Shown here one piece after another: positions 40,469 through 49,934 of a DNA stretch of 64,000 bases. The translations under genes and the position numbers were made by a program. The stretch comes from Emticicia sp040253585 (GTDB lineage Bacteria; Bacteroidota; Bacteroidia; Cytophagales; Spirosomataceae), in NCBI RefSeq assembly GCF_040253585.1, contig NZ_JBELAU010000018.1:1-64000 (forward strand), given 5' to 3'. The stretch's first letter is position 1; every line of letters starts with the position of its first letter. The notes under the pieces were generated by a model. That model did no database searches, was not told where the DNA came from, and saw nothing but the letters and a program-made list of their open reading frames with translations.

Positions 40469-42940
40469 ATGTTTGTAATTAAGAGAGACGGACGCCGCGA
40501 GTCGGTAAAGTTCGACAAAATCACTGCTCGTATCGAGCGACTTTGCTATGGTTTAGAACCAGCATTTGTCCAACCCGTTGAAGTTGCCATGAAGGTTGTG
40601 GCTGGTATTTATGATGGCGTTTCAACGTCAGAATTAGATAGCCTCGCTGCCGAAACTGCCGCTTCGATGACAACCAAGCACCCCGACTACGCTATCTTGG
40701 CAGCTCGGATTGCAATTTCAAACTTACACAAAAACACCCTCAAGTCTTTTTCTGGTACGATGAAGATGTTATATCAATACATCGATCCAAAAACAGACCA
40801 AAATGCTTCTTTAATTGCAAAAGATACATGGAAGGTGATTCAGAAACACGCAGCTTTGCTTGATTCTGCTATCATCTATGACCGTGATTTTGGTTACGAT
40901 TATTTCGGTTATAAAACGCTCGAAAAATCATACTTACTCAAACTCAACGGTAAAATCGTAGAGCGTCCACAACACATGTTGATGCGTGTTGCTGTTGGTA
41001 TTCACGGTGAAGACATCGAACGTGTTATTGAAACTTACGAATTATTATCGGAGCGTTGGTTTACACACGCTACTCCAACATTGTTCAACGCAGGAACTCC
41101 AAAACCACAGCTTTCATCATGCTTCTTGCTTACGATGAAAGAAGATAGTATCACTGGAATTTACGAAACTTTGGCCCAGACCGCTCAAATTTCGCAATCG
41201 GCTGGTGGTATTGGTTTAGCAATCCACGAAATTCGTGCAACAGGCTCTTATATCAAAGGCACTAACGGAACTTCAAATGGTATCGTACCGATGCTTCGTG
41301 TTTTCAATGACACTGCTCGCTACGTTGACCAAGGTGGTGGCAAACGCAAAGGCTCATTTGCCATTTATATTGAGCCACACCACGCTGATATTTTCGAGTT
41401 TTTGGATTTGAAGAAAAACCATGGTAAAGAAGAGCTTCGTGCAAGAGATTTATTCTATGCACTCTGGATTTCGGATTTATTCATGAAGCGTGTAGAAGCC
41501 AATGATACTTGGTCATTGTTCTGCCCTCACGAAGCACCAGGTTTGTCTGATTGCTACGGTGAAGAGTTTGAGAATTTATACGAAAGATACGAAAGAGAAG
41601 GCAAAGCCCGCAAAACCATTAAAGCACAAGACCTTTGGTTTGCTATCATGGAGTCTCAAATTGAGACTGGTACGCCGTATATGTTGTATAAAGATGCTGC
41701 TAACAGAAAGTCTAATCAGAAAAACTTAGGTACGATTAAATCATCGAACCTTTGTACTGAAATCATGGAATATACTTCACCTGATGAAGTAGCGGTTTGT
41801 AATTTGGCCTCAATTGCTTTGCCAAAATACATCACGAAAGATGAAAAAACTGGTTTCTCGAAATTTGACCATCAGAAATTATACGAGGTAACGAAGGTAA
41901 TTACTAAAAACCTCAACAAAGTAATTGATGTAAACTATTATCCTGTGCCTGAGGCTAAGCGTAGTAACTTGCGTCACCGTCCGATTGGTTTGGGTATTCA
42001 AGGTTTAGCCGATGCTTTCATTATTTTGAGAATGCCTTTCGAGTCTGATGAAGCTCGTAGATTGAATAGAGAAATCTTTGAAACAATTTACTACGCCGCA
42101 ATGGAGGCTTCAATGGAGTTGGCTATTGTTGAAGGTGCATATCCGACTTGGGAAGGCTCTCCGATTTCGCAAGGTATTTTCCAATTCGATATGTGGGGCG
42201 TAACGCCAGATTCAGGTCGTTGGAATTGGTCAGAATTGCGTGAAAAAGTAATGAAAAATGGTGTAAGAAATTCACTTTTAGTTGCTCCAATGCCAACGGC
42301 GTCAACGAGCCAGATCTTGGGTAACAATGAGTGTTTCGAGCCTTATACATCAAATATTTATACTCGTCGTGTGCTTTCGGGTGAGTTTGTGGTTGTGAAT
42401 AAGCATTTATTGAAAGATTTAGTAAAAATCGGTTTATGGAATGATACCATGAAAAATAAATTGATTGCTGCTAATGGTTCAGTACAAGCGATTCCAGAGA
42501 TTCCGCAAAACTTGAAAGATTTGTATCGCACGGCTTGGGAAATTAAGCAAAAAACCATCGTTGATATGGCCGCTGACCGTGGAGCATATATCTGCCAAAG
42601 TCAGTCGTTAAATATCTTTATGGAAAATGCTAATTTCGGAAAATTAACTTCGATGCATTTCTATGCATGGAAAGCAGGTTTGAAAACAGGTATGTATTAC
42701 TTACGTACAAAAGCCGCTTCTGATGCAGTGAAGTTTACGGTTGACCGACAAGCAATTGCCGAGGTGATGCCTGCAACTTCTGTAGTAGAAGAAAAACCAT
42801 TAGATTACGCAAAATACGCAGAAGAGCAAACCGCAAAAGCAACTGCGGCCGCTACATTTGCCAGCGAAGAAGAGTATCAATATGCTGCGATGCAATGTTC
42901 ACTCGACGACCCTGAGGGTTGCGAAATGTGTGGCTCATAA
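40469..42940 (+). CDS. nrdA: ribonucleoside-diphosphate reductase, alpha subunit (class I)
   Basis: NrdA makes deoxyribonucleotides for DNA synthesis. The 823-residue protein starts with an ATP-cone (MFVIKRDGRRESVKFDKI to about residue 90), the allosteric activity site. Then come the catalytic domain with SSCFLL (about residues 211-216), ESQIETGTPYMLYKDAANRKSNQKNLGTIKSSNLCTEI, and CNLAS. It ends in CSLDDPEGCEMCGS, where the C-terminal Cys pair shuttles electrons. The beta subunit nrdB is not adjacent in this window. Two DnaA boxes lie upstream. Confidence 0.95.
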   Translation: MFVIKRDGRRESVKFDKITARIERLCYGLEPAFVQPVEVAMKVVAGIYDGVSTSELDSLAAETAASMTTKHPDYAILAARIAISNLHKNTLKSFSGTMKMLYQYIDPKTDQNASLIAKDTWKVIQKHAALLDSAIIYDRDFGYDYFGYKTLEKSYLLKLNGKIVERPQHMLMRVAVGIHGEDIERVIETYELLSERWFTHATPTLFNAGTPKPQLSSCFLLTMKEDSITGIYETLAQTAQISQSAGGIGLAIHEIRATGSYIKGTNGTSNGIVPMLRVFNDTARYVDQGGGKRKGSFAIYIEPHHADIFEFLDLKKNHGKEELRARDLFYALWISDLFMKRVEANDTWSLFCPHEAPGLSDCYGEEFENLYERYEREGKARKTIKAQDLWFAIMESQIETGTPYMLYKDAANRKSNQKNLGTIKSSNLCTEIMEYTSPDEVAVCNLASIALPKYITKDEKTGFSKFDHQKLYEVTKVITKNLNKVIDVNYYPVPEAKRSNLRHRPIGLGIQGLADAFIILRMPFESDEARRLNREIFETIYYAAMEASMELAIVEGAYPTWEGSPISQGIFQFDMWGVTPDSGRWNWSELREKVMKNGVRNSLLVAPMPTASTSQILGNNECFEPYTSNIYTRRVLSGEFVVVNKHLLKDLVKIGLWNDTMKNKLIAANGSVQAIPEIPQNLKDLYRTAWEIKQKTIVDMAADRGAYICQSQSLNIFMENANFGKLTSMHFYAWKAGLKTGMYYLRTKAASDAVKFTVDRQAIAEVMPATSVVEEKPLDYAKYAEEQTAKATAAATFASEEEYQYAAMQCSLDDPEGCEMCGS

Positions 42941-42985
42941 GGGATTCCGACTTGCAAACGCTCTTTTCTAATATAAAATTGTATG

Positions 42986-43012
42986 CAAAACCACCTCTCA
43001 AGGGTGGTTTTG
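42986..43012 (+). terminator. nrdA terminator
   Basis: A perfect 10-bp stem CAAAACCACC/GGTGGTTTTG (42986-42995 and 43003-43012) with a 7-base loop, followed by TTAGTTTT. An almost identical copy recurs at 43537-43563. Confidence 0.8.
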
Positions 43013-43069
43013 TTAGTTTTAGACTGACAAGTTCATAAATCGACTTTGATTCGCTATCCGATTTAGAAT

Positions 43070-43375
43070 TCAATTAATTTTTAGCCATAAGACAGAGTTA
43101 TTGCTTGAGATTTCAACAATTTGGTAACTTTTTACGTGATTAAGATTCCAAGTAACGCCATCAATGACAATAAAATTATTATCAATTTTGAATGATGTAC
43201 CTGGGGTATTTTGGAGAGCTAAAGTAAAAAAATCGCTGAAAGTCTCTGAGGCAATTACCCGAACTATCCTCTGATTATTGATAAACTGCTCAATTTGTTG
43301 CGAAACGTTCGGTTGAACCTCTTCTGTCTTACAAGCAGAAGTCAGTAAGAATGTAAGTAAAATTAGCTTTTTCAT
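43070..43375 (-). CDS. small lipoprotein, 101 aa
   Basis: MKKLILLTFLLTSAC is a lipoprotein signal with Cys at residue 15. The remaining 86 residues are a small mixed domain (QQIEQFINNQRIVRVIASETF... VTWNLNHVKSYQIVEIS), which I do not recognise. It stands alone between two copies of the same terminator hairpin and in the opposite direction to nrdA. Role unknown. Confidence 0.65.
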   Translation of the reverse strand: MKKLILLTFLLTSACKTEEVQPNVSQQIEQFINNQRIVRVIASETFSDFFTLALQNTPGTSFKIDNNFIVIDGVTWNLNHVKSYQIVEISSNNSVLWLKIN

Positions 43376-43536
43376 ATTAGTGAAAGTAGGTGAAAATACT
43401 TTTTAGAAAAACGTATTTCAAAATGAATTTGTTTTTAAATTTTAAATCAGTTAAATCTCATCTATAAAACTAATTTCTGAGCTTATTCTTCTACGATTTG
43501 AGATACTATGGAAATCTTGGGGATGATATAGAAGTG

Positions 43537-43563
43537 CAAAACCACCTATCAAGGGTGGTTTTG
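43537..43563 (-). terminator. terminator after the 43564 gene; near-copy of the nrdA terminator
   Basis: CAAAACCACC (43537-43546) and GGTGGTTTTG (43554-43563) pair perfectly. The element shares about 40 near-identical bases, including the flanking GTTAGTTTT, with 42985-43024. Confidence 0.7.
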
Positions 43564-44184
43564 TTAGTTTTGACTAATCGCTGAAATTATTTTCTGTAAA
43601 AATACATTTCGGTCAAATATTTGGTTGAAGTGCTTGACAGACTCATATTCTTGACTGCCGTCGGGATAAAAATCAAGAATAAAAAAATCGGTGTGTTGAG
43701 TTGAAAGTGTATCAAAATCCAGATGACAAGTATCAAGAACAACTTGCTGATAATGAGCATAAAGGGCATCTTCATGCAGGTGTTTTAGCATCTGGCTAAA
43801 GGCAATAATCCATTCAGTTTTGTACCACAGAAAATTGAAAATACTGCCTTTCTGAAAACTCTTGTTGGATAGATATACCACGTAAACGATTCGCTCTTCC
43901 AAAGTCAGTGTAGCAAAAAAATCATCTAATTGTCCGCCATTTTGTTTCCAACTTTCTTCTTTTGGACGAATGTTCTTTCGGAAAAGTTCTTTTAATTGTA
44001 ATTCAGGCGTTGTGCCTTCAAAGACAAAAACTATTTTTTCAGAGATAACTTTTTCTTGAAATAAATTGAAAAATCCACGCTTTGGGTCATGCTCAAATTT
44101 TGCTACTTTTCGATTAGATTTCAATAAACGAAGAGCAAAAACTATCAATAACAATAATTTGAATATGACCCAGAAGTGTTTCAA
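43564..44184 (-). CDS. hypothetical protein with N-terminal membrane segment, 206 aa
   Basis: A hydrophobic N-terminus (residues about 3-20, FWVIFKLLLLIVFALRLL) may be a membrane anchor. The remainder is soluble with many aromatic residues and several HL/HY patches (KHLHEDALYAHYQQVVLDTCHLDFDTL). I do not recognise the family. Because the body is soluble, a membrane-tethered cytoplasmic or periplasmic protein is the best description. Confidence 0.6.
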   Translation of the reverse strand: MKHFWVIFKLLLLIVFALRLLKSNRKVAKFEHDPKRGFFNLFQEKVISEKIVFVFEGTTPELQLKELFRKNIRPKEESWKQNGGQLDDFFATLTLEERIVYVVYLSNKSFQKGSIFNFLWYKTEWIIAFSQMLKHLHEDALYAHYQQVVLDTCHLDFDTLSTQHTDFFILDFYPDGSQEYESVKHFNQIFDRNVFLQKIISAISQN

Positions 44185-44208
44185 GTTTGAGTGTTTTATG
44201 CGGCAAAT

Positions 44209-45687
44209 TTACGATAAAATTCCTTTAATTACTTGTCCATGCACATCGGTTAACCGAAAACGACGACCTTGATATTTATAAGTCAATTGTTCGTGGTCGA
44301 TGCCCATGAGGTGCAGTAAAGTTGCTTGAAAATCGTGTACATGAACAGGATTTTTGATGATATTATAACTAAAATCATCAGTTTCTCCGTAGCTAATACC
44401 TGATTTTACTCCTGCACCTGCCATCCACATCGTAAAGCACCTAGGGTGATGGTCACGGCCGTAATCATCTTTGGTGAGTTTTCCTTGAGAATAAACTGTG
44501 CGGCCAAATTCTCCGCCCCAAACCACCAAAGTATCTTCGAGCAAACCTCTTCTTTTCAAATCTATAATCAAAGCTGCGGTGGCTCTATCGGTTTGTTTGC
44601 ATTGGTGAGCCATTCCTTTCGGTAATGAGCCGTGGTGGTCCCAGCCTTGATGATATAGCTGCACAAATCTGACGTCTTTTTCGAGTAATTTCCGAGCTAA
44701 AAGGCAATTGGCGGCATAAGTTCCTTTGTCTCCACTACCTTCGCCGTAAAGTTCGAAAATTTCATCGGGTTCTTTAGAAGTATCCATTACTTCGGGAACA
44801 GAGGTTTGCATGCGATACGCCATTTCGTATTGAGCGATTCGGGCATCTACTTCGGGGTCGCCCCAAGTTTCATTTTGTAGTTGGTTGAGTTTGGTCAAAT
44901 ATTCCAACATTTGTTGGCGGTCTTGGCCGTCATAACCTTCGGGATTATTAAGAAACAAAACAGGGTCTTTTCCCGAACGAAATTGTACGCCTTGATGCTC
45001 GGAAGGCAGAAAGCCATTTCCCCACAAACGAGCATAAAGAGGCTGGTCTTTCGAGGCATTTTTTGAAACCAAAACAATGAACGCAGGTAGATTTTGGTTT
45101 TCAGAACCCAGTCCGTAACTCATCCAAGAGCCAATTGAAGGTCGTCCAGGAAGTTGATGGCCAGTTTGAAAAAATGTAATGGCAGGGTCATGATTGATTT
45201 GCTCGGTAAACATAGATTTTACGATGCACAAATCATCAACCACTTGTGCCGTATAAGGCAGTAAATCGCTTACCCAAGTTTTAGTTTTTCCGTATTGATT
45301 AAACTTATAAGCCGACGGAACGAGTGGTAAAACCGCTTGATTGGCACTCATACCCGTGAGTCGTTGCCCTTTTCGCACCGAATCGGGCAAACCTTGCCCA
45401 AACATATTGCTGAGTTTGGGTTTATAGTCGAAAGTTTCAAATTGCGAAGGCCCACCACTCATAAACAAATAAACGACTCGCTTGGCTTTGGGGGCAATGC
45501 TCGGTAAGGCACCCATGATTTGTTGTTCGAGCGTGTTGCCTTTTGCGTTTGAACTAATCAAACTACCCAAAGCCATTGCACCTAAACCAGAGGCTGTGCG
45601 AAGCAAAAAATCACGTCGGTCGAGCTTTCGATTCAATGCCGAAAACTCAGGAGAATGTAGCTTGAATGTATCGTCGTGATGTGCCAT
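44209..45687 (-). CDS. DUF1501 protein with Tat-type signal
   Basis: The 492-residue protein carries a twin-arginine signal (DRRDFLLRTASGLGAMALGSLI, residues about 24-45). The DUF1501 alkaline-phosphatase-like body has KRVVYLFMSGGPSQFETFDYKPKL, PSIGSWMSYGLGSENQNLPAF, WGGEFGRTV and DHHPRCFTMWMAGAGVK. The family fold resembles sulfatases, but activity is undefined. It is coupled to the upstream DUF1553 gene (stop-to-start gap of 1 base). Such pairs are frequent in Planctomycetes and Bacteroidota and are usually tied to surface glycan or sulfate processing. Confidence 0.85.
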   Translation of the reverse strand: MAHHDDTFKLHSPEFSALNRKLDRRDFLLRTASGLGAMALGSLISSNAKGNTLEQQIMGALPSIAPKAKRVVYLFMSGGPSQFETFDYKPKLSNMFGQGLPDSVRKGQRLTGMSANQAVLPLVPSAYKFNQYGKTKTWVSDLLPYTAQVVDDLCIVKSMFTEQINHDPAITFFQTGHQLPGRPSIGSWMSYGLGSENQNLPAFIVLVSKNASKDQPLYARLWGNGFLPSEHQGVQFRSGKDPVLFLNNPEGYDGQDRQQMLEYLTKLNQLQNETWGDPEVDARIAQYEMAYRMQTSVPEVMDTSKEPDEIFELYGEGSGDKGTYAANCLLARKLLEKDVRFVQLYHQGWDHHGSLPKGMAHQCKQTDRATAALIIDLKRRGLLEDTLVVWGGEFGRTVYSQGKLTKDDYGRDHHPRCFTMWMAGAGVKSGISYGETDDFSYNIIKNPVHVHDFQATLLHLMGIDHEQLTYKYQGRRFRLTDVHGQVIKGILS

Positions 45688-45688
45688 T

Positions 45689-48600
45689 TTATCGTTTGGT
45701 GATGGTTGCGTCTGAGTTTAAAATCGTACTTGCTACAACTGCATTGGCGGCTACTGCGGCTGCTTCTAAAGTCGGGTCAATTTTATACAGCCCTGTTTTT
45801 AGCCAACCTTTCGTTTTATCAGGATTTTGTTTAAACTGTTCATATTCAGCTTTTTGTAGCGATAAAAGCAAGTCCAACTCTCTTTCAGATGGCATTTTAC
45901 TGCTTAGTTTTCGGTAAATTTCAATGATTGCTTTTCGTGTATCAGTTTGTTTGGTCATACTTTCTCCCATTACTTTGGCGGCTTCGATAAAAGTTGGATC
46001 GTTGAGCGTAACGAGGGCTTGCAAAGGCGTATTGGTCTTTTGTCGGCGAACCACACAATAGCTGCGAGAAGGAGCATCGAATGTACCCAATGTTGGATTT
46101 GGTACTGAACGTTTGACAACTACATAAAGGCTTCGGCGATAAATAGCATCGCTCGAATCTTGGGTATAGTGTGTATTATTGATTTCCCAAAGTCCATCGG
46201 GTTGGTAAGGTTTTACGCTTTTACCACCAATTTTTTTATTGATTAAACCGCTGACTGCCAGTGCATTATCACGAAGCATTTCGGCCGAAAGTCGATTGCT
46301 TGGTCCGTGCGAAAGCAAACGATTTTCAGGGTCACGCTCACGCACTTCTTTGGTGGCTTTTGAATCTTGTCGGTAGGTGGCCGACATCACGATTAGTTTA
46401 TTAAGTTTTTTTACATCCCAATCTTTTTGAAAACTAAGAGCCAGCCAATCGAGTAATTCGGCGTGGCTTGGCATTTCGCCTTGATTGCCAAAATCTTCGG
46501 TAGTTTTCACAATGCCCGTTCCGAAGAAATTTTGCCAAATTCGGTTCACCGCTACTCGTGCCGTGAGCGGATTATTTTCATCAGTGAGCCATTGTGCCAA
46601 ACCAAGTCGATTTTTAGGCAAATTGGCAGGAAATGCAAGAATATCTTTGGGTGTATTGGGTTTGACTTCTTCGCCTAAAGCATCGTATTGCCCTCGGTGA
46701 AGCAAGTGCGTGATTTTAGGTTTAGGCATTTCTTGCATGACCATTATTTCAGCGATTTTTTCACTTGAATCAGATAAGGCCGTCCGGAGTTTTTGTAATT
46801 CTTTTTGTGCCGCTAAAATGCTGGGATTGACAGCTGAAAAGTAATAGTCTTTTAAAATCGTTTTCTCTTGAGCATTTAGTTCGCTTGCTGATTTGTTGGT
46901 AATATTGCTCCAATCGGCCTTTTTTGCTAAGATTTTTACTTCAAATGGTGTTAATGCTCGATTGTAAACTACGGCATCGTCAACTTTTCCACCCTTAAAA
47001 CCTAAGCCACGCCACCAGCCACCAATCTGTAATGCTGGCTCTGATTTTGAATAAAAAATGATGTCTTTGTATAATTGGTCGATGACGGTTTCCATAGTCA
47101 TCTCTTCACCATCGAGATATAATTTGAAACCATTTGCCTTGGCCGAACCATCATAAGTCATGCTCAAATGCAGCCATTTTTCACGAGGGGCATCTTTCAA
47201 ACTCAATTTTGTAATGGCATTTGAAGGTGCGGTGTGAGCCATCGTGATTTCTAATTTATTTTTGCGTAGAAAAAGGTGATAACCCTTGAAGTTATACAAA
47301 CGCTCGGCGTTGCTTTTATGAAAAATCACGCCATCTTTCATTTCTTTTGGAATATACGCCCACATTCCAACCGTAAATGCTTCTGATTTTCTGAAAACGC
47401 CTACATCTTTTAAATCGGCATAGACATCGCCGTCTAAAAGCAAAACTTGTCCTTTTGAGGTCTTCTCGAACGTAGGTTTGTCGAGTGTGCCAGCATCACG
47501 ACGCATCACGCCCGATTGTTTAGGGTTGATACTGTTTCTTAGGGAATCTTCAAATGTATAAAATCCTTGTAGGTTAGCTTGTGGTAAAGTGTTGTTGGTC
47601 AGTGATTTATATTCATTGTTTTTAAGCCATTTTTCAAAATCTGCCGAAGCTGAATTTTGAGTTTCGATAACTTTTTGTTCCTGCTCGGAGATGGAGTTTT
47701 TAATAAAATTAACGACTTTTTCTTGTTCAGCAGTAGGTAGAAGTAGGGTAGGAGTGGGAAGGTCATCATTCCACGAAATTTGTCCTGCTTCTCTTACATT
47801 ATTGAAAAAGCTGAATAACTCATAATAATTTTTCTGCGAAATTGGGTCATATTTATGGTCGTGGCATCTGGCACAACCAACCGACATCGCCAAGAAGGCA
47901 TCACCAAACGTATTGGTTCTGTCCATGACATATTCGGTCTGAAATTCTTCTTCCACAATGCCACCTTCTAAATTTTGCGGATGATTTCGATTAAAAGCCG
48001 TAGCAATAATCATATCTTTTGTGGGCGAAGTGAGCAAATCTCCCGCCAATTGTTGGTGGATAAAACTGCTATAAGGCATATTATCGTTGAAAGCCCGAAT
48101 CACCCAATCTCGGTAGGGCGACATATCTCGAAGGCGGTCAACGGTATAGCCATGCGAATCGGCAAAACGTGCTAAATCGAGCCAATCGGTGGCCATTTTT
48201 TCTCCGTAATGTGGTGAAGCAAGTAATCTATCTACTTGTTTTTCGTATGCATTGGGGCTATTATCGTTCAAAAAAGCATTAATTTCTTCGAGAGTTGGGG
48301 GTAGGCCAGTCAAATCAAAAGATAAACGACGCAATAAAATTTCTCTCGAAGCCTCTTTCGTTGCTGATAAACCTTCTTGCTCCAGACGGCTAAAAATGAA
48401 ATTATCAATTTGGTTAATCGGCGAAAAAGTAAGCGTATTTTTAAGAGAAGGAATAGGCCTTTTGTGTGGTTTTACAAAAGCCCAATGAGGTTGATAAACC
48501 GCTCCATTTTCAATCCACTTGATGATAACAGCTTTTTCGTGAGCCGATAAACTCAGATGAGATTTTGGTGTAGGCATTACATAAATCGGGTCGGTAGAAA

Positions 48601-48928
48601 GGATTCGGTGAAAAACCTCACTTTTCTTTAAATTTCGTGGCGAAATAGCGACTTTTCCTGGGCTTTCGGGTAGTTGTGCATAAGCGGCTTCAGGCAAATC
48701 TAAGCGTAAACCTGCTTTTTGTTTGGCTTTATCTGGTCCGTGGCACGCAAAGCATTTATCGGATAAGATTGGTTTTACATGAAGGTTATAGTCTAAGGTT
48801 GCAGGTAAGTTTTTATAGGCAAGTGCTACCTCTTCGGGCAATTTTGCGGGGTCAGCAAGCTGATGCCCATTCGGTTTGAATGACCACAAATAAATACAAG
48901 CAATTAGTAATAGTAAGTATTTTTTCAT
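45689..48928 (-). CDS. DUF1549/DUF1553 protein with cytochrome and LamG domains, 1079 aa
   Basis: The protein begins with a signal peptide. A planctomycete-type cytochrome domain with CFACH (about residues 59-63, DKCFACHGPDKAKQ) is followed by a DUF1549 domain (RLSFDLTGLPPTLEEIN... DLARFADSHGYTVDR) with a further CxxCH (CARCH). A LamG/concanavalin-like insert covers about residues 455-645, and a DUF1553 domain ends it (ARVAVNRIWQNFFGTGIVKTTEDFGNQGEMPSHAELLDWLA). It is cotranscribed with the DUF1501 gene. An electron-transfer or glycan-linked function is inferred. Confidence 0.85.
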   Translation of the reverse strand: MKKYLLLLIACIYLWSFKPNGHQLADPAKLPEEVALAYKNLPATLDYNLHVKPILSDKCFACHGPDKAKQKAGLRLDLPEAAYAQLPESPGKVAISPRNLKKSEVFHRILSTDPIYVMPTPKSHLSLSAHEKAVIIKWIENGAVYQPHWAFVKPHKRPIPSLKNTLTFSPINQIDNFIFSRLEQEGLSATKEASREILLRRLSFDLTGLPPTLEEINAFLNDNSPNAYEKQVDRLLASPHYGEKMATDWLDLARFADSHGYTVDRLRDMSPYRDWVIRAFNDNMPYSSFIHQQLAGDLLTSPTKDMIIATAFNRNHPQNLEGGIVEEEFQTEYVMDRTNTFGDAFLAMSVGCARCHDHKYDPISQKNYYELFSFFNNVREAGQISWNDDLPTPTLLLPTAEQEKVVNFIKNSISEQEQKVIETQNSASADFEKWLKNNEYKSLTNNTLPQANLQGFYTFEDSLRNSINPKQSGVMRRDAGTLDKPTFEKTSKGQVLLLDGDVYADLKDVGVFRKSEAFTVGMWAYIPKEMKDGVIFHKSNAERLYNFKGYHLFLRKNKLEITMAHTAPSNAITKLSLKDAPREKWLHLSMTYDGSAKANGFKLYLDGEEMTMETVIDQLYKDIIFYSKSEPALQIGGWWRGLGFKGGKVDDAVVYNRALTPFEVKILAKKADWSNITNKSASELNAQEKTILKDYYFSAVNPSILAAQKELQKLRTALSDSSEKIAEIMVMQEMPKPKITHLLHRGQYDALGEEVKPNTPKDILAFPANLPKNRLGLAQWLTDENNPLTARVAVNRIWQNFFGTGIVKTTEDFGNQGEMPSHAELLDWLALSFQKDWDVKKLNKLIVMSATYRQDSKATKEVRERDPENRLLSHGPSNRLSAEMLRDNALAVSGLINKKIGGKSVKPYQPDGLWEINNTHYTQDSSDAIYRRSLYVVVKRSVPNPTLGTFDAPSRSYCVVRRQKTNTPLQALVTLNDPTFIEAAKVMGESMTKQTDTRKAIIEIYRKLSSKMPSERELDLLLSLQKAEYEQFKQNPDKTKGWLKTGLYKIDPTLEAAAVAANAVVASTILNSDATITKR

Positions 48929-49010
48929 GATTAATTCATTAGTTGAAATGGCAAATTTTGATTAATTAGTAAAAGTGTTAATAATCGAATGTTCATTACG
49001 TCGTACAGAT

Positions 49011-49083
49011 ACTCCGTTAGGAGTTAAATATTGGTAGAAATATCAGTTAAAAACAAATCTTTGCTCCATAGGAGCTAAACCAA
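49011..49083 (-). repeat. REP-like unit 1 (inverted), next to the RAYT gene
   Basis: Two short hairpins, ACTCCGTTAGGAGT (49011-49024) and GCTCCATAGGAGC (49063-49075), enclose a spacer that contains GGTAGAAATAT. Read on the minus strand it matches units 2-4: TTGGTTTA, GCTCC hairpin, spacer with CTACC, then ACTCC hairpin. It ends two bases from the stop codon of the transposase frame. Confidence 0.75.
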
Positions 49084-49084
49084 T

Positions 49085-49546
49085 TTACTCAGGGTCTTTG
49101 AAAATATATTTTTCATCAAATTCAATATCTAACAACTTTAAAAATCCCTTGTATTCTTCTAAAAATGTTCTCTTTGTATGATGTTCTTCTTGGTTTTCAA
49201 TGTATTTTATGATAATTGGTAGTTGAGATTGTCCGTAAGAAAATGCGGCGTAACCTTCCTGCCAAGCAAATTTACCTTTGGTGAATTTATTTTCGTTTAT
49301 CCAAAGCGAAGTCATTTGTTTTATATCTCGCATCAAATCGGCAAGTGCTTGTGTGCTGCGAAATCCGATTAATATATGAATATGGTCAGCCATACCATTG
49401 ATAATCAGAACTTTGTGACCATTGTTTTGTATGATTCCAGTTGTGTATTTATAAAGTTTATCTTTCTATTCTCGTTGAATTTGGCTTTGTCTAAATTTTA
49501 CCGCAAATATCAAATGCAAATGTATTTGTGTGAATGTATTAGCCAT
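49085..49546 (-). pseudogene. REP-associated Y1 transposase (RAYT/IS200-like) with an internal amber codon
   Basis: The full frame runs from ATG 49546 to TAA 49085-49087, about 153 residues, but has TAG at codon 27 (49466-49468). The N-terminus MANTFTQIHLHLIFAVKFRQ matches IS200-like transposases. After the stop the frame continues KDKLYKYTTGIIQNNGHKVLI and the HUH motif MADHIHILIGF, then the catalytic Tyr region IIKYIENQEEHH and EYKGFLKLLDIEFDEKYIF. Related proteins usually have Trp at the stop position, so one TGG to TAG change explains it. The 102-residue part from the internal ATG at 49393 is an intact remnant that still includes the HUH motif and the Tyr. Confidence 0.85.
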
Positions 49547-49576
49547 TTTTTTGGTGTATTTTTGCGTTGTTGTTGG

Positions 49577-49655
49577 TTGGTTTAGCTCCTGACGGAGCAT
49601 AGAATCTGCTTTACCTCTATTTCTACCGATATGGAACTCCTAACGGAGTAGGTTG
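49577..49655 (+). repeat. REP-like unit 2
   Basis: GCTCCTGACGGAGC (49585-49598) and ACTCCTAACGGAGT (49636-49649) are the two hairpins, with CTACCGATAT at 49623-49632 between them. The unit begins with TTGGTTTA and reads on the plus strand, opposite to unit 1, so units 1 and 2 flank the transposase pseudogene as an inverted pair. Confidence 0.8.
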
Positions 49656-49698
49656 AATCATGATATATTTGTTCCTTAGTGGCTTCTCGTACTACTGA

Positions 49699-49760
49699 TT
49701 GGTTTAGCTCCTGACGGAGCATTGTGCTACCGATATACAACTCCTAATGGAGTAGGTTGA
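49699..49760 (+). repeat. REP-like unit 3
   Basis: GCTCCTGACGGAGC (49707-49720), a short spacer with CTACCGATAT, and ACTCCTAATGGAGT (49740-49753), followed by AGGTTGAA as after unit 2. Confidence 0.8.
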
Positions 49761-49813
49761 ATTTCAACCATTTTGTTCCCTAATTTTATTTTTAACAATT
49801 GTGTTCTGTGCCG

Positions 49814-49886
49814 TTGGTTTAGCTCCTGACGGAGCATTAAAAATATGATTGTTTATTTACTACCAATATACAACTCCTAACGGAGT
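49814..49886 (+). repeat. REP-like unit 4
   Basis: GCTCCTGACGGAGC (49822-49835), a longer AT-rich spacer with CTACCAATAT, and ACTCCTAACGGAGT (49873-49886). Confidence 0.8.
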
Positions 49887-49934
49887 ATGCCGAGCTTCAG
49901 CAATTTTTGCTTGAATTAGCAGCGGGTTTAAAAT

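Noticed and set aside
42852..43073. 73-residue leftward frame overlapping the 3' end of nrdA and its terminator
   Set aside because: It crosses the nrdA terminator and has no family features; the lipoprotein gene 43070-43375 is a better explanation of this side.
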